From Bacteroidales bacterium UBA1733 (GTDB lineage Bacteria > Bacteroidota > Bacteroidia > Bacteroidales > UBA3663): 13,606 nucleotides of DNA. Position 1 is the stretch's first letter. Each line of letters begins with the position of its first letter. Below, in pieces: positions 1-6,192 of this stretch. The notes under the pieces were generated by a model. That model did no database searches and had not been told where the DNA came from. It saw nothing but the letters and a program-made list of their open reading frames with translations. The stretch covers positions 1 through 13,606 of the forward strand of contig DCIF01000102.1 of the NCBI GenBank assembly GCA_002315795.1, read 5' to 3'. Made by a program: the position numbers and the translations under genes.

Positions 1-699
1 GTGAATGTCAATACGGCTTCGAAGCATCTGTTGACTTATGTCTCTGGTTTAGGTCCGCTGCTGGCACAGAACATTGTGGATTACCGAGCTCAGCATGGCG
101 CCTTCAGCGACCGCCGTCAGCTGATGGATGTGCCACGCATGGGACCAAAGGCCTACGAGCAGTGTGCAGGCTTCCTGCGCATCAGTAATGGCAATAATCC
201 GTTAGACAATTCGGCGGTGCATCCTGAGTCGTATGCCATTGTGGAGCGTATGGCCAAGGATATGCATTGCAAGGTGGCCGAACTGATGGGAACTGAGGGT
301 AAGACTATGCGCGAGCAGATCGATCTGCAGCAGTATGTCTCGACCGATGGAAAAGGACTGGGTCTGCCGACGCTACAGGATATCCTGAAGGAGCTGGAGA
401 AACCCGGACGTGATCCGCGTCAGCAACTGGAGGAGTTCAGCTTCAGCAATGAGGTCAAGGTACTGGAAGATGTACACGAAGGAATGGTCCTACCTGGCAT
501 CGTAACCAATATTACCAACTTTGGATGCTTTGTAGATATTGGTGTGCATAAGCAAGGACTGGTGCATGTTTCTGAAATGGCAGATAAGTATGTGAAGGAT
601 CCGAATACCATCGTATCGCTACATCAGCATGTGCAAGTAAGAGTCAAAGAAGTGGATTTGAAACGAGGGAGATTAGCACTTTCGATGAAAAATCTTTGA
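1..699 (+). CDS. tex: Tex family RNA-binding transcription accessory protein, C-terminal part (5' truncated)
   Basis: This is the 3' end of a tex gene; the window opens inside it. The first codon (GTG) is simply an internal valine and should not be taken as the start. Visible residues 1-65 carry helix-hairpin-helix signatures (SGLGPLLAQNIVDYR, then RMGPKAYEQCAGFLR). Residues about 158-230 form an S1 RNA-binding domain (GMVLPGIVTNITNFGCFVDI, then GLVHVSEMA), and the protein ends in LALSMKNL, the usual Tex terminus. Full-length Tex proteins are over 700 residues, so about two thirds (the N-terminal, YqgF-like and first helical regions) lies upstream. Tex is a conserved cytoplasmic nucleic-acid-binding protein linked to transcription and RNA metabolism. 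The reading frame is intact to a TGA stop. No strong terminator follows immediately; the next candidates are the weak hairpin at 815-850 and the strong one at 940-975. Confidence 0.95.
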   Translation: MNVNTASKHLLTYVSGLGPLLAQNIVDYRAQHGAFSDRRQLMDVPRMGPKAYEQCAGFLRISNGNNPLDNSAVHPESYAIVERMAKDMHCKVAELMGTEGKTMREQIDLQQYVSTDGKGLGLPTLQDILKELEKPGRDPRQQLEEFSFSNEVKVLEDVHEGMVLPGIVTNITNFGCFVDIGVHKQGLVHVSEMADKYVKDPNTIVSLHQHVQVRVKEVDLKRGRLALSMKNL

Positions 700-715
700 A
701 AATGTTTTAAAATAT

Positions 716-777
716 GTTCAAATTTTTGTCAAAATCGTTAATTTGAACGAAATTTTTGAATTATTGAACGAAATTTT
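716..777. repeat. Three TTGAAC half-sites: inverted repeat plus 14-bp direct repeat (possible operator)
   Basis: TTGAACGAAATTTT occurs at 743-756 and again, perfectly, at 764-777. The start-to-start spacing is 21 bp, or two helical turns. Upstream, GTTCAAATT at 716-724 is the exact reverse complement of AATTTGAAC at 740-748, giving a 9-bp inverted repeat with a 15-nt spacer. TTGAAC is therefore present three times, once inverted. Relative to the start site inferred from the -7 element at 802-809 (about 816), the two direct copies lie near -73 to -60 and -52 to -39, where activators commonly bind. The surroundings are very AT-rich, so chance similarity is possible, but a perfect 14-mer containing ACG is less easily dismissed. 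The binding factor is unknown. Confidence 0.5.
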
Positions 778-801
778 ATCATTTAAGGCATCAGAAGTCT
801 T

Positions 802-809
802 TATCTTTG
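802..809 (+). promoter_or_regulatory. Candidate Bacteroidota promoter -7 element (TATCTTTG)
   Basis: TATCTTTG fits the Bacteroidota primary sigma factor -7 consensus TAnnTTTG and is followed by CACC, exactly as in the ftsX promoter of this window (TATATTTG then CACC). The predicted start site is about 816. There is no clear TTTG -33 element 19-20 nt upstream (the region reads TTTTATCATTTAA), which would suit an activator-dependent promoter given the repeats just upstream. It points into the gap after tex, where the only downstream items are a hairpin, a seven-codon ORF and a terminator. Confidence 0.55.
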
Positions 810-814
810 CACCA

Positions 815-850
815 ACAAAAAACGAAAGATGGCAAAACTTTCTTTTTTGT
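815..850 (+). promoter_or_regulatory. 13-bp hairpin with an AUG in its loop
   Basis: The arm 815-828 (ACAAAAAACGAAAG) pairs with 838-850 (CTTTCTTTTTTGT) over 13 base pairs with one bulged C at 823. The loop, 829-837 (ATGGCAAAA), begins with ATG, which opens a seven-codon ORF (MAKLSFL, stop TAG at 850-852) running through the 3' arm. If transcription starts near 816, this hairpin is the extreme 5' end of the transcript. It could be a 5' stabilising element or a translation-coupled switch. Alternatively, its 5-bp GAAAG/CTTTC core followed by six Ts could act as a weak terminator for tex. Confidence 0.4.
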
Positions 851-975
851 AGTTAATTTGATTTCATAGCAAGGTTTAGTTATACATTCGATGTTTTATT
901 AATGGTATTAGTTTTATTCTAAGGTATAGATAGTGTTATAAAAATAGTTGGCCGTGATGGTCAACTATTTTTTTT
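816..975 (+). ncRNA. Putative short AU-rich transcript of about 160 nt (small RNA or mini-peptide gene)
   Basis: A TAnnTTTG promoter element at 802-809 and a strong intrinsic terminator ending at about 975 delimit a unit with no conventional gene inside. The predicted RNA begins with a 13-bp hairpin, continues with roughly 90 nt of AU-rich sequence in which I see no strong structure, and ends with the terminator stem. The only notable ORF is seven codons (829-852). I do not recognise it as 6S RNA, tmRNA, SRP RNA or RNase P RNA. An alternative is that the promoter match is fortuitous and the stretch is only the tex 3' untranslated region. The independent support is the co-occurrence of upstream repeats, promoter element, 5' hairpin and terminator in the expected order. 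Confidence 0.3.
940..975 (+). terminator. Strong intrinsic terminator, probably bidirectional
   Basis: Positions 940-953 pair with 959-972 to give a 14-bp stem (AAAAATAGTTG paired with CAACTATTTTT, plus a G-T and two C-G pairs) closed by the five-base loop GTGAT. On the + strand it is followed by an unbroken T run (968-975), a classic rho-independent terminator. It serves whatever is transcribed rightward (tex read-through or the putative short RNA). On the minus strand the same stem starts immediately after the yidD stop codon and is followed by TTTTTATA, so it can also end the yidD operon. Convergent operons sharing one stem is a common economy. Confidence 0.85.
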
Positions 976-1187
976 CAAGGAACCGGATCGTATCCTGAAC
1001 CTCCCCATGGATGGCAGCGGCAGATGCGCTTTAGTCCGAGCCAGCAGCCTTTGATGGCTCCATACTTCTGAATGGCTTCGAAAGTATATTGAGAACAGGT
1101 GGGTGTGTAGCGGCAGGCAGGAGGTGTCAGCGGAGAGATATAATGCTGATAGAACCGAATCATGGAAAGCAGGAGTGAACGGATCAT
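975..1187 (-). CDS. yidD: YidD family membrane protein insertion efficiency factor
   Basis: This is a 70-residue protein of the YidD (haemolytic domain) family, thought to assist YidC-dependent insertion of inner-membrane proteins. The family signature is complete: an amphipathic N-terminus ([20 protein letters not shown]), [18 protein letters not shown] with its conserved cysteines, [17 protein letters not shown], and the terminal GYDPVP. The ATG at 1187 gives exactly the usual family length. It lies only 2 nt after the rnpA stop, so translation is probably coupled. The rnpA-yidD pair is widely conserved in bacteria, though yidC and rpmH, frequent neighbours elsewhere, are absent here. The stop codon abuts the terminator hairpin at 940-975, making this the last gene of the minus-strand operon. 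A longer overlapping frame (961-1227) lacks family similarity and is not the gene. Confidence 0.95.
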   Translation of the reverse strand: MIRSLLLSMIRFYQHYISPLTPPACRYTPTCSQYTFEAIQKYGAIKGCWLGLKRICRCHPWGGSGYDPVP

Positions 1188-1189
1188 AG

Positions 1190-1627
1190 TTAATTTGTGG
1201 AATTGGTTTTAGTTTCTCCTTTTGCAATGATCTTAACCAGGCGATTGACGGCCTTGCCGATTACGGCATAGGTATCGTCATAACTGATAAAATGATTGTC
1301 AACATAGATAAATGCCACTTCGATGGCTTTATGCTGCTCCTTGAGGACTTCCCATAGAGGCAGCTTCTGCTTGCGATAAGCTTCACGCGTCAAGCGTTTC
1401 ACATGATTGCGATCGACGGCATGCTTGAATCGTTTTTTGGGAGCCACAACCATCACAGAACACTGCGACTGTCGGTCTTCAGACGGACGTGTCTCGTCAG
1501 ATTCCTCCTTTATAAGATACACAACACGATACGGAAAGGCCGTAAACGACGAACCATTAGCAAATAGCTCGCTAATGGATTCGCGTAAATACAGTCGTTC
1601 TGTTTTCGGTAGTGTAAACTGTTTCAT
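1190..1627 (-). CDS. rnpA: Ribonuclease P protein component
   Basis: RnpA is the basic protein subunit that binds RNase P RNA and helps it cleave 5' leaders from pre-tRNAs. The RNR signature is present at residues 73-82 ([10 protein letters not shown]). The N-terminus ([27 protein letters not shown], here split by me only for reading) matches the leader-binding cleft region. At 145 residues it is longer than the roughly 119 of E. coli. The extra length includes an acidic stretch around residues 41-54 ([14 protein letters not shown]) between two core strands, and a polar C-terminal tail ([10 protein letters not shown]). The ATG is 3 nt downstream of the hemD stop and the gene ends 2 nt before yidD, so it sits mid-operon with hemD and yidD instead of behind rpmH. 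The match is clear from the motif and the yidD linkage. Confidence 0.95.
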   Translation of the reverse strand: MKQFTLPKTERLYLRESISELFANGSSFTAFPYRVVYLIKEESDETRPSEDRQSQCSVMVVAPKKRFKHAVDRNHVKRLTREAYRKQKLPLWEVLKEQHKAIEVAFIYVDNHFISYDDTYAVIGKAVNRLVKIIAKGETKTNSTN

Positions 1628-1630
1628 GTT

Positions 1631-2371
1631 TTATTTGTTCTCCTGCAGATATTTCTGGAGGAGGCTGGTCATGGAAGAACACTCTGGTGTCGGACCTGCA
1701 GCATCGATGCGGAGTCCTCTATCTTCGGCAGCCTTACGGGTACTTGGACCAAAAAGACTGATGACCTGATCTTCCTGCTTGTATTCAGGACTGTTCTCGA
1801 ACAGAGACTGAATTCCTGCAGGAGTGAAGAAAACCAGCATGTCGTAAGACGAAATCTCTTCTGGAGAGATCTGTGTGCTGACGGTGCGGAACATCACGGA
1901 AGTAGTTACCTGAACCTTCGCCTTCGTAAAACAGGCCAGATCCTCCTTGTGCACATCGGCCACTGGCATGAGGAACTTTTCTGTGTTGTGCTTCTTCATC
2001 ACCAAAGCCAGATCTTCAATCTTACCCACCTTGCTGAAGTGAACCTTGCGTTTGCGATATACTATATAGTTCTGTAAGTATAGTGCGATTGTTTCTGAAA
2101 GACAGAAATACTGCGTCTCTTCGTTCGGCTTTGCACGAAGCTCTTCAGCTAATTTGAAGAAGTGGTTGACCGCAGTACGTGAAGTGAAGACAATGGCCGT
2201 AAAGTTTTGAATGGCGATCTTCTGTGCGCGGAACTCCTTGGCAGAGATAGACTCAACCTGAATAAAGGGTTTGAAGGTCAGTTCTACACCAAATTTCTTC
2301 TGAATGTCAAAGTAGGGCGACTTTTCTGATGATGGGTATGGTTGAGAAACCAAAATTTTCTTAATATCCAT
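1631..2371 (-). CDS. hemD: Uroporphyrinogen-III synthase family protein
   Basis: HemD cyclises hydroxymethylbilane to uroporphyrinogen III, the branch point for heme, siroheme and corrinoids, in the cytosol. The 246-residue length is typical. The two-domain pattern is visible: MDIKKILVSQPYPSSEKSPY at the N-terminus, TAIVFTSRTAVNHFF near residues 58-72 (equivalent to the FTSxNGV motif), then LVFFTPAGIQSLFEN and LFGPSTRKAAEDRGLRIDA in the second half, ending in the PTPECSSMTSLLQKYL segment that corresponds to the C-terminal PTxxxL region. HemD sequences diverge greatly, so the family call is firm but exact activity is less so. It starts 16 nt after the DUF4271 gene and ends 3 nt before rnpA. 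No other tetrapyrrole gene is in the window. Confidence 0.85.
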   Translation of the reverse strand: MDIKKILVSQPYPSSEKSPYFDIQKKFGVELTFKPFIQVESISAKEFRAQKIAIQNFTAIVFTSRTAVNHFFKLAEELRAKPNEETQYFCLSETIALYLQNYIVYRKRKVHFSKVGKIEDLALVMKKHNTEKFLMPVADVHKEDLACFTKAKVQVTTSVMFRTVSTQISPEEISSYDMLVFFTPAGIQSLFENSPEYKQEDQVISLFGPSTRKAAEDRGLRIDAAGPTPECSSMTSLLQKYLQENK

Positions 2372-2387
2372 GTTCTAATAACGCTCT

Positions 2388-3113
2388 TCAAGTAGAGAAT
2401 TTTGCCCAAATAACCCATAAGGGCGCAATTTCGAGCGTGCAAAGATACACAATTATTATTAATAAAGACTCAAAACTTTTCAGAAAAATCCTAAATCCGT
2501 TGAAAATGAATAAAATTTGAGACAAAATGAAGAGCCCACCGAGCAAAATCCCCGTTGTTTCATCCGAGAAAGAGCCTGCCATCGTGCCGATAAAGATAAT
2601 AATGGTAAATGGTGAGAGCAGAATCAGCGTGGCCAAAAAGATACGGTTCATGATGATCTGTTGGAATTTGGCTCTGAACAGATAACAGAACCAATTGTAA
2701 CAGAGCAGTTGCAGTGCGAAGAGTAAAACCGGAGCAGCCAGGCAGAAGCCAAGCAATATCCAGGTGTCGATGGTCGGACTGGCTAAATGCAGAGCTGGCG
2801 CGTCGTCGTACAGACAGAAAAGACAGAGACTGGTAAAGATAAACAGTTGCGCCACAAGGAATGGTTTCAGCCAAGGATAAACCACAGAAGAACCCTCGAA
2901 GGTTCTGGCATTTCGCGTATCGCCCAGCCAGGCCAACTGGTGGATCAGCATCCCTTTCGGATGACAAGCCAAAAGATCGATGGCAGAGAAGATGATGACA
3001 AGAATTACCACTAAAGCATTGTTCTGCAACTGAGGTTCAGCCCAAGGCAACTCGCTGGCTACGTGCGTGGCCAGTGAGGAGAACTGTATGACTATAGAGG
3101 TGGCTGAAATCAT
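2388..3113 (-). CDS. DUF4271 domain-containing integral membrane protein
   Basis: This is a 241-residue, very hydrophobic protein with about six or seven predicted membrane segments (approximately residues 33-50, 83-103, 115-135, 136-152, 158-178, 187-207 and 214-235). The C-terminal SFESLLIIIVYLCTLEIAPL block is characteristic of the Bacteroidota-restricted DUF4271 family, which is regularly found just upstream of hemD in this phylum. Function is unknown; no catalytic motif is apparent. Its ATG overlaps the stop of the upstream phosphatase-fold gene (ATGA), and it ends 16 nt before hemD, so expression is expected to be coupled to both. The association with hemD may be functional or only operonic. 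Confidence 0.8.
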   Translation of the reverse strand: MISATSIVIQFSSLATHVASELPWAEPQLQNNALVVILVIIFSAIDLLACHPKGMLIHQLAWLGDTRNARTFEGSSVVYPWLKPFLVAQLFIFTSLCLFCLYDDAPALHLASPTIDTWILLGFCLAAPVLLFALQLLCYNWFCYLFRAKFQQIIMNRIFLATLILLSPFTIIIFIGTMAGSFSDETTGILLGGLFILSQILFIFNGFRIFLKSFESLLIIIVYLCTLEIAPLWVIWAKFST

Positions 3114-4342
3114 TCTTTGAGAAGTTGGAAGGTTGCCTGTAGTGGATAATGATCAGAATACAAAACGTCTTTGCGCACTTTGGCTTCGAGCGCTTTGAAA
3201 TGACTGGAATGGAAGATGTGGTCGATGCGGAACCAGAAATGCTGTTCGCGGAACGTGTTACCTGGTCCACGGCCCACTTCCTGCCAGGTATCCTTGAGGT
3301 CATGACGCAACGTGTGATAGCAATAGCTGACGGGGGTATCGTTCATATCTCCGCAGATGATGAGTGGCATGTCAGCAGGATGAGTCTCCTGTAGGAATCG
3401 GCAAATCAGATTAGCCTCGTCGGCCCTGCTCCTGAAAGCTTTGGCCAGCGATCTCATCATACCAGTGCGGATGCGCTCCAGACTATCTTTCTCGAAATGA
3501 CCAATCATCTCGTCGTATAGCACACGATCCTTCGGTTGGATGCTATTGGTATGCAAGTGCATGTTAATGAGTCCGATGCGCTGTCCGTATGCCTCAATCT
3601 GATAATACATGGCCGAGAAATAGTTCTGCTTGCGTCTGTCTATGCGCGTGGCCTTGAGGATGGGGAACTTTGAGTAGAAGGCAATACCCATGGCTTTCTT
3701 TCCTGTGTTCGGAGTGAAATCATAATAAGGATACTGCTCAGAGAACCGATGTCGCAGTTCCTGTTGCGTATGGCCATCCTTTGACAGTGTAAAAGCATAT
3801 TCCTGCATGCAGACAATATCTGCACCAGAGGCATTCACAATATCAACGATAGGGACAGGCTCCTTGATCTTTGAGAGTCGCGTCTGTCCCATGGCACAGG
3901 TATTATAGGTGAAAATGCGAATACTATCCACTGGAATCTGTGTCGTTACGCCATCTACTGACATCTCGTTGGTTTCAGGTTCCGGCAATCCCAGTATCTG
4001 GAGCGGACAAGTACGAGTGATTGGATTGAAACAGATTAACAATGAGACCAAGAGAATAATGCTGCACTTCCATCTGCGCAGTAGCAGTAAAACGAAGAGC
4101 CAGACTATTGCCAGTATCAGGGTAACGCCAAAAGCGATACCAAGGAATGAGGGATATATCCAGAGCAACGGACTGATACAATCACTGTAGGCCGAGACAA
4201 TCAGCACCAGACATAGCGCAAGTGTCAGCGTCATCATGACAGACCAATAAGTCCATTTGGTGATGCTGAGAGCGATGCCGGCTATTCCAGCTTTGGCTTT
4301 TGCCTTGGCTTTGGTGCTCTTGTTTGGCTTGTTGTTGCTCAT
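3110..4342 (-). CDS. Membrane-anchored endonuclease/exonuclease/phosphatase-fold protein
   Basis: With the ATG at 4342 the product is 410 residues. A lysine-rich cytosolic N-terminus (KPNKSTKAKAKAKA) precedes three membrane segments (about residues 31-55, 64-88 and 93-107). An EEP-fold domain from about residue 140 to the end should then face the periplasm. All DNase I/exonuclease III-like active-site motifs are visible: YNTC (Asn147), CMQEY (Glu181), INMHLHT (His262), CGDMNDTP (Asp332, Asn334), RIDHIF (Asp374, His375) and SDHYP (Asp397, His398). This fold covers metal-dependent nucleases and phosphodiesterases or phosphatases acting on lipids or sugars; the substrate cannot be read from sequence. 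An upstream ATG at 4372 would add 10 residues but lies inside the rhomboid gene; 4342 is 4 nt after that stop and gives a cleaner start. The 3' end overlaps the DUF4271 gene by 4 nt. Confidence 0.85.
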   Translation of the reverse strand: MSNNKPNKSTKAKAKAKAGIAGIALSITKWTYWSVMMTLTLALCLVLIVSAYSDCISPLLWIYPSFLGIAFGVTLILAIVWLFVLLLLRRWKCSIILLVSLLICFNPITRTCPLQILGLPEPETNEMSVDGVTTQIPVDSIRIFTYNTCAMGQTRLSKIKEPVPIVDIVNASGADIVCMQEYAFTLSKDGHTQQELRHRFSEQYPYYDFTPNTGKKAMGIAFYSKFPILKATRIDRRKQNYFSAMYYQIEAYGQRIGLINMHLHTNSIQPKDRVLYDEMIGHFEKDSLERIRTGMMRSLAKAFRSRADEANLICRFLQETHPADMPLIICGDMNDTPVSYCYHTLRHDLKDTWQEVGRGPGNTFREQHFWFRIDHIFHSSHFKALEAKVRKDVLYSDHYPLQATFQLLKE

Positions 4343-4346
4343 CTGG

Positions 4347-5258
4347 TTATTTCTGGTTTTTACGTGACGCATCGAAAAGCATCTGCTTCTCTTCAGCCGT
4401 CAGTCCGTCATATCCGTGTTTGCTGATCTTGTCCAGAATCTCATCGATACGAGCTTCACGCTGACGTTTGTCTGTGTTGTATTGCATGTCGCGCTGTTTA
4501 TCCGCGCTGATCGGATCTCTTCTGCCGCCAGGAGTGGCAGTCATCTTGGGTTTGTTCAGATCTTTGATCCATTGACCGATCTGTTGGCAACCCTGTGAGA
4601 ACCAAGCGGTGATATCGATGCCTTGAGCGTAGAAGTAGCCATAGACAAAACCGAACAATGCACCGCCGACATGACACACGAGACCTCCTGTGTTGCCAGA
4701 CGGACCGGCAAACAAAGTCAGGAACAGGACTGCCAACGCAACCCATTTCATGCGTGTGGTGATAGTCTTGACAAAGAGGTTCAACCCAACCAGCTGGTCA
4801 GGTTGCATGACAATGGCTGCCAGCATGGCGCATACCGATCCGGAGGCTCCTACCACCCAGGTATAATGACGTTCGAAACGGAAATAGGGGAACAGATTAT
4901 AGACAAACAGGAAGAAAAGACCGGCAAAGATACCGCTCATCAGATAGAGTGACAGGAGCTGCTTGCTGGTGTGGAACCGTAAATAGATCGGTGCCAGCCA
5001 CCAGAGCCATAGCATATTGAACACAATGTGCAGCATGTTCTGACCGATATCTGCATGGCAGAACATGTAAGTGATCAGCGTCCATGGCTTCAATGCCAGA
5101 TCGTTGAGATTGGCTGGCAAAGCCAGAAACTGCTGCCAGTCGTATCCGCTGAAACAGAACAGCAGACACACCAGTCGCCACAGTTGTGTCAGTACATAGA
5201 CTGCTACTGTGATATAAATGAGTTTCCCCTGGATGGGAAGATGCTTATACTGTATCAA
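4347..5258 (-). CDS. Rhomboid family intramembrane serine protease with C-terminal cytosolic tail
   Basis: Rhomboids cleave transmembrane substrates inside the lipid bilayer using a Ser-His dyad. Here VVGASGSV contains the GxSG nucleophile (Ser139), CHVGGALFGF supplies His196, and HIVFNMLWLW (residues 77-86) is the HxxxN-type oxyanion segment. At 303 residues it has a six-helix core ending about residue 212. A hydrophilic tail follows, whose last part (RIDEILDKISKHGYDGLTAEEKQMLF) resembles the small helical C-terminal domain found on many Bacteroidota rhomboids. The start is TTG (5256-5258): in frame there are stops just upstream, no ATG or GTG, and the next Met is residue 65, past the first membrane helix. 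It follows another rhomboid gene by 36 nt and precedes the phosphatase-fold gene by 4 nt. Confidence 0.92.
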   Translation of the reverse strand: MIQYKHLPIQGKLIYITVAVYVLTQLWRLVCLLFCFSGYDWQQFLALPANLNDLALKPWTLITYMFCHADIGQNMLHIVFNMLWLWWLAPIYLRFHTSKQLLSLYLMSGIFAGLFFLFVYNLFPYFRFERHYTWVVGASGSVCAMLAAIVMQPDQLVGLNLFVKTITTRMKWVALAVLFLTLFAGPSGNTGGLVCHVGGALFGFVYGYFYAQGIDITAWFSQGCQQIGQWIKDLNKPKMTATPGGRRDPISADKQRDMQYNTDKRQREARIDEILDKISKHGYDGLTAEEKQMLFDASRKNQK

Positions 5259-5294
5259 AGAAAAAATGAATTATTAGCAATGAATGATGAGGGT

Positions 5295-6017
5295 TCAGAA
5301 CTCCATCTTCTTGTCCCGCCGCCACATCATAATGAGGATGAAGCCAAAGAGCATGCCGCCAAGATGTGCAAAATGAGCAACATTATCGCCGGTAGTTCCT
5401 GCTACACCTGATAACAGCTCAAAAATACCATATCCGATCACTAACCATTTGGCTTTCATCGGCATTGGAGGGAAGAGGAGGAAGATACGGGCGTTAGGGA
5501 ACATCATACCAAAAGCCAGAAGAATGCCGAAAACAGATCCAGAGGCGCCGACGGTGACCAGTTGATTGAGTAATGTGCCGCCTTCCTGCACCAGTTGTCC
5601 GTAAGTAAACTCGGCATCCTGTATCTGTATCTGTGAGATCCAGGTGCTGACAATACCAAAACGCCAGGCAAGTTGCTGCACGATGGCAGCACCCACACCA
5701 CAAACCAGATAATAGATCAGAAAACGCTGAGTTCCCCATACCAACTCAAGCAGTCGTCCGAACATAAAGAGCGAGAACATGTTGCAGAACAGATGGTAGA
5801 AATCAGCGTGCATGAACATGTAGGAGACACTCTGCAGGATGTTATATTTGCTGGCATCATAGTAGTGGAGACCGAGGTAAGTGGAGAGATCGATCCCCTT
5901 GCGCTCAAGTACAGCATCGGCCAGCAGAAACAGGACGTTGATGATAATGAGGTTGGTTGTGACAGGCGTTGAAGGCTGTCCGCTTCCGCTATAGTTGTTA
6001 TTATTGAAAAATGACAT
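5295..6017 (-). CDS. Rhomboid family intramembrane serine protease (first gene of the minus-strand operon)
   Basis: This 240-residue (ATG at 6017) six-helix rhomboid core has an N-terminus of MSFFNNNNYSGSGQ and no long C-terminal tail. The catalytic GASGSVFG (Ser159) and AHLGGMLFGF (His218) motifs are intact, as is YHLFCNMFSLFMFG with its conserved His and Asn. A hydrophilic loop around residues 120-145 (STWISQIQIQDAEFTYGQ) separates helices. A TTG five codons upstream (6030-6032) is possible, but ATG at 6017 is preferred. It is a diverged paralogue of the next gene, not a recent duplicate, since the two share mainly the family motifs. It begins about 36 nt downstream of the inferred transcription start and leads the operon that runs to yidD. 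Substrates are unknown. Confidence 0.93.
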   Translation of the reverse strand: MSFFNNNNYSGSGQPSTPVTTNLIIINVLFLLADAVLERKGIDLSTYLGLHYYDASKYNILQSVSYMFMHADFYHLFCNMFSLFMFGRLLELVWGTQRFLIYYLVCGVGAAIVQQLAWRFGIVSTWISQIQIQDAEFTYGQLVQEGGTLLNQLVTVGASGSVFGILLAFGMMFPNARIFLLFPPMPMKAKWLVIGYGIFELLSGVAGTTGDNVAHFAHLGGMLFGFILIMMWRRDKKMEF

Positions 6018-6059
6018 ATTAATAATGTACAAAGAGTAAAATTCTCATAAATTTAGGCG

Positions 6060-6067
6060 CAAAAATA
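6060..6067 (-). promoter_or_regulatory. Candidate promoter -7 element for the rhomboid-yidD operon
   Basis: On the minus strand this reads TATTTTTG, a full match to TAnnTTTG, followed by CGCC. The predicted start is near 6053, leaving a leader of about 36 nt before the rhomboid ATG at 6017. No convincing TTTG -33 element lies 19-20 nt upstream. A poorer look-alike, TACTCTTTG (one base too many between TA and TTTG), lies closer to the gene at 6024-6032. As all seven minus-strand genes are closely spaced, this is likely the main promoter for the whole unit. Confidence 0.45.
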
Positions 6068-6129
6068 GGATTTATTTTGGAAAAACGAGCATGTTTCCCT
6101 CTCTTTTTGTGCTTTTTAGAGCATTTTTA

Positions 6130-6160
6130 TTGCATTTTGCTTAAAAAAGTATTATATTTG
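6130..6160 (+). promoter_or_regulatory. Promoter of the ftsX-lpxK operon (TTG - 20 nt - TATATTTG)
   Basis: TATATTTG at 6153-6160 is a perfect TAnnTTTG -7 element followed by CACC. A TTG at 6130-6132 lies 20 nt upstream, the expected position of the Bacteroidota -33 element. Predicted transcription starts near 6166-6168, giving a leader of about 55 nt before the ftsX ATG. This position also rules out the longer in-frame ftsX start at 6077, which lies upstream of the promoter. Confidence 0.7.
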
Positions 6161-6192
6161 CACCGAATTTGGGGAGTTTCGCCTCTTTTGAA

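Noticed and set aside
716..777. Repeats after tex as a CRISPR array or transposon end
   Set aside because: Only two short direct copies with a 7-nt spacer, no cas genes, no transposase and no target duplication.
961..1227. An 88-codon minus-strand frame overlapping yidD and the end of rnpA
   Set aside because: It is out of frame with yidD and overlaps rnpA; the 70-residue frame at 975-1187 carries the full YidD signature, so this one is a shadow.
6024..6032. TACTCTTTG as the promoter of the rhomboid operon
   Set aside because: It has one base too many between TA and TTTG, and a start from it would leave almost no leader; TATTTTTG at 6060-6067 matches the consensus better.
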